This document shows positions 57,557-64,000 of a stretch of 64,000 bases of DNA, in pieces (the first letter of the stretch is position 1; every line of letters starts with the position of its first letter). Source of the stretch: Cylicocyclus nassatus (lineage: Eukaryota > Nematoda > Chromadorea > Rhabditida > Strongylidae); NCBI GenBank assembly GCA_958299035.1, contig CATQJL010000223.1, positions 74,231,600 to 74,295,599 of the forward strand, written 5' to 3'. A program made the translations under genes and the position numbers. The notes beneath the pieces were generated by a model, which was not told the origin of the DNA, did not search any database, and worked only from the letters and a program-made list of their open reading frames with translations.

Positions 57557-60500
57557 CTGTAAACATGTTTTCTTGAAATTGGACAACTGTCACAGAGCGG
57601 CGGGGCTGTACTCACATGACCAATTGGCGTTTCATATCCGTCAGCCGTGGCGTAGAGCGAATCGACTGATGAATTCATTGCATGATTGACGTGCCCATTT
57701 TCTGTTGAGATGATTCGCGGTTTCCGCATTGCGTAGGCGTCAATCTCCTGAAAGATAGGCTCCGCCTCTTCTGCAAAATGTGGCACATAAAACTGAAAAA
57801 TTACCCGTGTCCTTTGCCAACTGCTCTCTTTCTTGTCTTGATGCCTTCTTACAAACCTCGCTAATGCAAAAACTGCAAGGACTGCAACGGCAAGAATGCC
57901 TACGCAAATAATGGATGCTAGGACTCCAGGAGTCTGGAATACAGCCAAATGGGCGGAGCCTATGTCGCACTGTGGGCTGACGTCGCCAGTTACAGTTCGA
58001 GTAAAGTACTGTAAAAAGAATTTTGGACGAGTTGTCATGATATTCTGGTCTGCAAGTACTACCTCATTTGACGCAGACTCCTCCATGCTCAATGTCTGTA
58101 GATATCCGTTGACTACAAATCGACGTAAGCAACCGGCAAATTGCCTGGAACAGACAACTCGTACAAAAAGAACGAGTTTCATCAACCTACCCTCGCAATC
58201 CATTTATTCCAAGCTGGACACGCTTCAAATCGGCAGAAATGATGCTTGGTAAAACCATCCGTGATACAGCTTCTTTGCCAATACCGTCGACTTTAAAGGT
58301 GATCTGCAAATGTGCGTGAAATAAATTGTTTCATGTTCCGGCTGCCAAAATTCTAAGGAAACCTATTCTTACCGTCTTTCTGTCTCCACTTAGCTCAAGT
58401 GCAACTTGGTGCCAATTGCCGTCGTCCACTATTTGGCTACCAAGCGTGATTTCTATGGGTGTCCTATAGCTATCGAAAACGCGATATCGTACTTTGGATG
58501 AGTGAACCTAAAACAGGTAATATGAAGAAAGAAGATGAGTGGACCTAAAAAAGGTAATATGAAGAAAGGAGATAACTGAGGTAACTCTAGGTAAAAATTT
58601 TTAGCAAGCGACGCCCCTTACTACTTCAGCATTGGCAGAAATGGATTCCGGAGCCATTCTTCACGTGTAAGAATCCAAATGAAATCTCTACTTGGTTTTG
58701 TGTGTCGGAATATGTTCCAGCTGTCATGGATGTGATCTTACCTCAATCACAGCGAATTCACGTTCGTAGGACAGTGCGACAATAACACCATGTGAATTTT
58801 TCGTTCGGAAATCCATCGATATCGATTGACTACCGTTGCAGAACTCATTAGTGACCAGTGGTGAGTAATTCAGTTCCAACTCTGTTCTCAATTCGTTTGT
58901 TGGTGTAAAGGTCACCGAGCCCTTTGACAACGATATTACATGGGAATCTGAAAGCAATTTTTTTTAGCGAAGGGGAACTCGTCCAAATTCGAACGATCGT
59001 CTCTTACCAGATGAGCAGTCTTTCGCTAAGAATCCTACTGGACAGCGGCAAGTGTTCGAACGGCCGCTCTGTACCAGACACTCTCCTTTTCCACATTGTA
59101 GTTCGGAACAAGGTGCTTTTGCAGTTTCTAACTTTTTGAGCATTTTCACGGTTTTCTTTCGCTTTTGCTCAATCGCGGTACCGTATGTTCTGATAGAACA
59201 GTCAGCTCCAGCAAAGCCTAGTAGGCAATCGCAAACGCCATTCGTGCAGATGCCGCTAAAACAAAAGGAGTTCAGTAATTTTCCTTCATTTTTCTTCTTA
59301 TACCTAACTATGAAAATCTACTTTTCGTTATCTCAAGAATATAGCGGCGAGAGAAGAGTGATAAGTAACTGTCATTATGAATCTTAACCAACATCTTACC
59401 CACAATTATTTTGGGAAAGTGCTATATTAAGTTGGAAAAATTATGATTTGCGCAATTTTCGCTCGAAAAGTACTAATAAAGTATAAGATTGTCGCTTTTT
59501 TTTGAAAATCTGGGTAACAGGAATGTCTCTCCAATCGCGATTTTTTGGCAGATATTTCTATTAATCCAAATAGCCTGATTGGAAAAGTGAGACAATTTGA
59601 TAGTGGTCCGGTTAAAAAAAGGATAGCAACCCACTTTTTGCACGTCTTCTCACAATCGCGCACACAGTCCCCGTCCTCTGTGCATTCTCCATCAGGACAA
59701 CTAGCACGATCACACTTCTTCATGCTCTCGCAAAGTTCACCAGTGAATCCAGGAGGACACTCGCAGCTGAATACCATATGTAAATTTTTTGGCGTAAGGC
59801 CAAAATTCAGTTTACACTTACTTAGCTACTCCCACGCCCTCCGGTATACTCCACAGTGACTCCGGTCCCGTAAATGTTGAGCTCTTCTTGTTCCAAAGCA
59901 CCTTTTGTTGACAAGTCCCATTATTGGCACAGGAGACATTAGCGCAAAGATTCGTTTCCATGGACTCGAGCAGTGCGTGGGCAAACTCGTCCATCTTGAA
60001 GAATCTCGCGACGATGTCGCGCGAATCGTTGGCTGAGATCACTTTTTGATTGCGATCAACTATGGCGAGCGAGAGGGTGTTGCGATACGCTGACATCTCA
60101 AAAGCCAAGGGATAGAATGTCTGGAAAACAGATTCTAACTTGAAAACTCGTACAAATGGGCGTGGCTATACCAAATCACTGTAGGTCCGCTGTAACTCAG
60201 TTAGCATCTGAGCTATTCCACTGGGAAGAGCGTAAACGACGAGCTGTAGCATGGATGGGGCAAATTCGTGCTGAATGCGGAGGGCCTTCAAAGCAACTTC
60301 CACTGTTCGATTATTGATCAATGCATTGATCGTTTCGTAATTATCGATCGATTGCTCGATAGTTATACGACAGTCTTCTGATACCTGCAAATAATCAATG
60401 GATATGTCGGGAAAATTGATTTCGACTGAACAAGCTTTCCTTGTTGTCGTAATAGATTTAATTTTTCAAAAAAAGATTATATTAATTACCATATCTACTA

Positions 60501-63500
60501 TTTTGAATTTATTGACTGGTTTTAATGTGATATTTTATGACATCAAAGTCTACTTTTAATTGTACAGAATTTTGTTCTCTTGCATATTAGGATTAGAATT
60601 TTCGAGGCAAATCCTATAGCAACAAGAAGTCAGGTATATCGAGAGATATAGCGGAAGAAATTGCTACGGGTTACACTGTCAAAAATGAGAAAAGTAATCA
60701 AATTATGAACTACGTCAGGCATAAGTACTACCGAGTGAACAGCAGATTCACCTCATATCGATCGTTATTGATTGCCTGACATTTAGGCGGAGATCCAACG
60801 TCTAGATCATCAAGATCGAACTCAGTCACAGGATCCGCCAGCAAAGCAGTAGCATTGATCTTTGGACGAGTTGTCGCAGTCTCTGCATCTTCGTCAACGA
60901 ACACCTGGAATCGCAATGTATCTGGTGGAGTCGATTTTTCTCAGTGCCATTCCCTCTTGCAGCCACCAATATTTTTTGAAATAAAACTTACCACAAATGT
61001 CTTTGTCAGTGGTCTGGCTGCCGATGGTTGAACAACGATGGGTATACGGTAGACGCTTCGAATCGACCTATTCAATGGTTTTAATGTAGACAGCATACCG
61101 TCAGGTGATAATACAAATATCTGAAAATAATAAATATAAGAAAGTCTTCTATCTTACTGTTAGTAGAAAAAATGCATACCTCTCTTAGATGCTTGTCTCC
61201 AATATGGTAAGTCGACTTCCCCAATTGGTGGTTCTTCTCATCTAGTTGACCAATCACGGCAGAGGACGTGCTCTCGCGAACAAATCCTATCAGAGGGGCG
61301 TGCGGGGCAGGTGCTGGGATCACGGTAATCGACACTGCAGCGCGTGATGCCGTTCTGTTGGCGCAGATAATCTGTAAAGGGAGAAGAGATGAGGTCATTA
61401 TAGTTCAACTATTAGCAAGTGTTCACCTCCATAAGCATACTGTAGTAGTTTCTTCTCAGACGTCCACATAGCGTAAGCGCTGCACCCTTTGATACACAAA
61501 AAGCCTAAAATGGATTTGAAATTGCGTTGAACATATGGAAAAATAGAAAATATTGTGAACTCACCTCCGCCCCATTACCTGGAACAATTTCCATATGGCA
61601 GTTGTCCGGCAGATGCAATCGGAAGTCATGTATTACCGTATCTACAGGCGTCGTTTTGCTAACATTGAAGACATAATCTTCCTTTTCGAAAAGTGGCGAT
61701 GGAGCATCTCGGGTGATCATCAGAGTCAGATTGCAGCTGTAAACAAGCTTTGATAAAGTTCCTGTGAAAATTCAAGAAAACTGAGTATTTTAATTTTAAG
61801 CAATAAATGCTTCAAAGTTTTTCCTAAAGCGTAATAATTTGCAAATGTTCCTATTCCTCTTGAGGTCTTCTTTCTCTTCACTTTACTTCTATTTTGCCTT
61901 TCTTTTGCAAAAATATCAGTTCTGTTCGATGTTCAATGATAGACAGTTTTGAATAAAAATGCGGACTAAAAGAATGAAAATGTAAGCAGCTGGAGTAAAT
62001 AAAAGTATTTCCTAGATAATGAGAAAGACGAAAATTTCTAGCAACAAATGGTAAGTAAATTTCCCAATCATTGTATTTTTGTTCCAGAATGTATTTGAAT
62101 GTTTTATTTATTTATTTTATTCTATGTTCCTACTATCTTATGGTCTTTCTTCTCCAACTTTTTCCCTTCTTTTACATTCAACTGACAAACATTTTCAATA
62201 ATGAAAATCAACATGAATTTTACTTACCTTTGCAAATCTCGTCCTCCAAATCTTGATTTTGCATGGATTTTCAGCACATCTCCTCGTAGACCATGTCCAC
62301 CTTGCACCTTCACGTCCTTCGAATCCACCGACAACTGGTCATTTTGCTCGGCGAAAATCACATTCTCGAAAGATGCGACTATAGTGCCGTCCAGAGAATT
62401 TTCGCTGATCGTCGCATTCGTCTCCGAAATCTCCGGTTGCTTTGGTATCATATCCAGCAAATTCAATTTTACGGTTATTGATTGATTATCATCGGATACT
62501 GTCCAATTGATGGCTGCGGGTACGGTATCATTGATTTTGATGCAACCATGCTGAGCTGAAGTGGTGACGTTGGGACTGTCGGTAAAGAAGTCGAGGTCAG
62601 CAAGGGGTGTATCGATGTCAAAAATAGTAGGACAAACGACGTCGTTTGATGAGATGATCTGCAAATCAATAATTAGGAACACCAATCGATAATTGATCGA
62701 TGGTGTAAGACAAAGCTAACCGCATAAGTAAGCTCCTTGTCTTCAATCATGGGTGGATTGTCATTCAGATCCAGTAAATCCACGACAATTTGAGCGCTGG
62801 CTAAATAAGAAACATTTGGACCGTGCTCCAAAGCCAAAACTTGACCCAATCAACCTACCGTTTCTCGGTGGTTGACCTCGATCCGTAGCCGTAACATTGT
62901 ATACATAGCGCTTCTTCGCTTCGTAATCCAAAGCGCCAACCACGATAAGTGTTCCGTTTGCAAGAATTCGTAGAGGCACTTCGCTTTCAGACTGGATACG
63001 GTAGTGAATCTTCCCTGCCAGACCCACATCAGAGTCATTAGCGGTAACAACTCCTATGACATCGCCATCGTCTAGATCTTCCGACACAGCAAACCGCATT
63101 CTGTAATGGTAAGAAATCAAAAGAGAAAAATCAATATGTCGATTTCATACTTACATTTTCTCATTAAAATGTGGTGAGTGATTATTGCCGTGGCTCATTC
63201 TTAGCTTCAACTTTGTGATCATGGCTGTACCGTCTGCCATTTCGCTAATGAGGTACGTTGCAGTATCTCTGCTGTCAATGAGGTAATCCCGAGTGGCTAC
63301 AAAGTAGCCCTCTGGGTCAATTCCCACATAGGAAGTTTCAGACAGGAATTGCCTTGTGGGATGCACAATCTGAAAAATCGATATATTGATTTTTTGATGG
63401 TAGAAAATTTTTTTGATGTCCGTATACCTTTTCGTTGACGTCATCGTTACAGCACTCAGCCAATCTGCTCAGACGAGTGCCATTGATGGTGCCTATGTTC

Positions 63501-64000
63501 ACTGAGATTCCACACTCGGCCTTGCTTCCTGTTGGGAAGACTACCGTAACCACGGTGGTTGATGTCATCGCCTGCATGCCATTATCTTGAGCGGTAATGG
63601 TAGCCTAAAATTGTCACAACTCAGTAAAATTTTTGAGGGATTACGTAAACTTTTGAGAAAGTTTCTGATTGGCAAAAAATACATAAAAATTCATGAGAAA
63701 ATAAAAATTTTTAAAATTGTGGAATATGTGGTCACCATTTGGTTGACTAAAAAAGAAATAACTTCTCAAAAAGCCGCTAAAACTTTTCTTTGTGAGACTG
63801 TTGTTTTTTTCCGACTTAAAAGAGCTATTCAGAAATTTGTTATGTTGGCAATTGACAGCGCTCCAGAGTCAGACTTACCGTAATCACACCTCTATGAGGT
63901 ACGCAGAGCAATCGCAGATCGCCACTGATCACATCGATCGATAGACATCGTACATCTCTATCGAAACGATAATGCACGATTCCATTCATCCCTTCGTCTG
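57258..64000 (-). CDS. Fat-like cadherin receptor, copy B, 3' half (5' end outside window)
   Basis: Single-pass adhesion receptor. Minus-strand exons seen: 63879-64000 (continues), 63428-63604, 63155-63369, 62859-63100, 62721-62800, 62228-62658, 61565-61736, 61427-61504, 61180-61371, 60992-61120, 60752-60904, 60172-60384, 59822-60120, 59635-59766, 59008-59255, 58742-58947, 58373-58507, 58191-58303, 57616-58144, 57486-57556, 57372-57426, 57258-57314. Every junction has GT and AG, and lengths and phases join into one frame of about 1,350 codons ending in TAA. Domain order is cadherin repeats, an unassigned stretch, three EGF-like domains, laminin G, a membrane helix and a cytoplasmic tail. This is the Fat/CDH-3/CDH-4 type of layout known from nematodes. 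Which ortholog it is cannot be decided from the 3' half, so no symbol is given. No inactivating lesion was seen. One donor (after 59635, GTGGGT) is weak. Confidence 0.85.
57616..58947 (-). CDS. Copy B: laminin G domain, membrane span, start of cytoplasmic tail
   Basis: Exons 58742-58947, 58373-58507, 58191-58303 and 57616-58144 make one laminin G domain: SISMDFRTKNSHGVIVAL, then VRYRVFDS, DDGNWHQVALEL and QLGINGLRG joined to QFAGCLRRFVVNG. The last exon continues through a hydrophobic segment (ICVGILAVAVLAVFALARF) followed by a basic stop-transfer stretch RRHQDKK, which marks the inner face of the membrane. The tail has no catenin-binding motif that I recognise. Confidence 0.85.
59008..60384 (-). 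CDS. Copy B: linker and three EGF-like domains
   Basis: Exon 60172-60384 encodes a helical-looking stretch with few cysteines that I cannot assign. The next three exons carry EGF-like cysteine spacing. The first domain joins CANVSCANNGTC to CECPPGFTGELC across the intron at 59767-59821. The second runs from CDRASCPDGEC across the intron at 59256-59634 into an N-G-I-C-T-N-G-V-C motif. The third is CSELQCGKGEC to CRCPVGFLAKDC. Introns inside EGF domains keep phase 2, matching copy A. Confidence 0.8.
60752..64000 (-). CDS. Copy B: cadherin-repeat exons
   Basis: Eleven exons encode degenerate extracellular cadherin repeats, which bind calcium and mediate cell contact. Visible hallmarks are AVSEDLDDGDVIG followed by TANDSDVGLAGKIHYRI (exon 62859-63100), VVDLLDLNDxPPMIED-like linkers (exon 62721-62800) and ENSLDGTIVASFENV (exon 62228-62658). 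The membrane-proximal repeats (60752-61736) lose the calcium motifs, which is common in Fat-like proteins. Introns range from tens of bases to about 500, with the longest between 61737 and 62227. Confidence 0.85.

Larger units (their letters stand above)
46075..64000. repeat. Tandem segmental copy B
   Basis: Direct-repeat partner of 860-23,410, and it runs off the window. It differs from copy A by scattered substitutions, small indels and the absence of five transposons. From 54,368 to 55,334 it has sequence that replaces 10,390-11,023 of copy A. Confidence 0.9.

Overview
This is eukaryotic DNA, and the features point to a nematode. Small introns begin with GT and end in a TTTCAG-like acceptor. 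The only convincing host gene is a metazoan adhesion receptor. The rest is a dense mosaic of mobile elements: Penelope-like, BEL/Pao-like with an env-like region, a CR1/Jockey-type LINE, Tc1/mariner foldbacks, PIF/Harbinger, hAT and Helitron-like elements. A parasitic clade V worm would fit, but that is inference. No bacterial-type genes, operons or CRISPR arrays were seen.

Layout. The window holds two tandem copies, in the same orientation, of a block about 18-23 kb long. Copy A runs from about 860 to at least 23,410. Copy B runs from about 46,075 to the window end. Each copy reads left to right: a Penelope-like remnant, a block of decayed BEL/Pao-like retroelement sequence (env-like and gag-like pieces, two LTRs, all on the minus strand), MITEs, and then the 3' half of a Fat-like cadherin gene on the minus strand. 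Copy B of that gene (57,258 to the window edge) has 22 exons in view. All are in phase and encode cadherin repeats, three EGF-like domains, a laminin G domain, one membrane span and a short cytoplasmic tail. Copy A (16,339-23,862) has the same exons but is broken. A 294-bp hAT-type MITE sits inside one cadherin exon, a 1-base deletion shifts the laminin G exon, and no exons upstream of 23,862 were found before copy B begins.

The two copies give filled/empty site pairs, so several insertions can be delimited to the base with their target-site duplications: PIF/Harbinger (TAA), an unusual TTCGAATA-rich element (8 bp), a CCAGG-ended element (6 bp) with a nested mariner foldback, a Tc1-type foldback (TA) and the exonic hAT MITE (8 bp). 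All five are in copy A.

The 22 kb between the copies (23.9-45.9 kb) is almost entirely transposon in transposon. A head-to-head pair of Penelope-like elements is inserted in a LINE. Next come a Helitron-like element, mariner foldbacks lying end to end, an LTR element inserted precisely in a mariner terminus, and a second Helitron-like element inserted at a mariner end. The two blocks could be a true segmental duplication or two haplotypes placed in tandem by the assembler. The sequence alone does not decide this.
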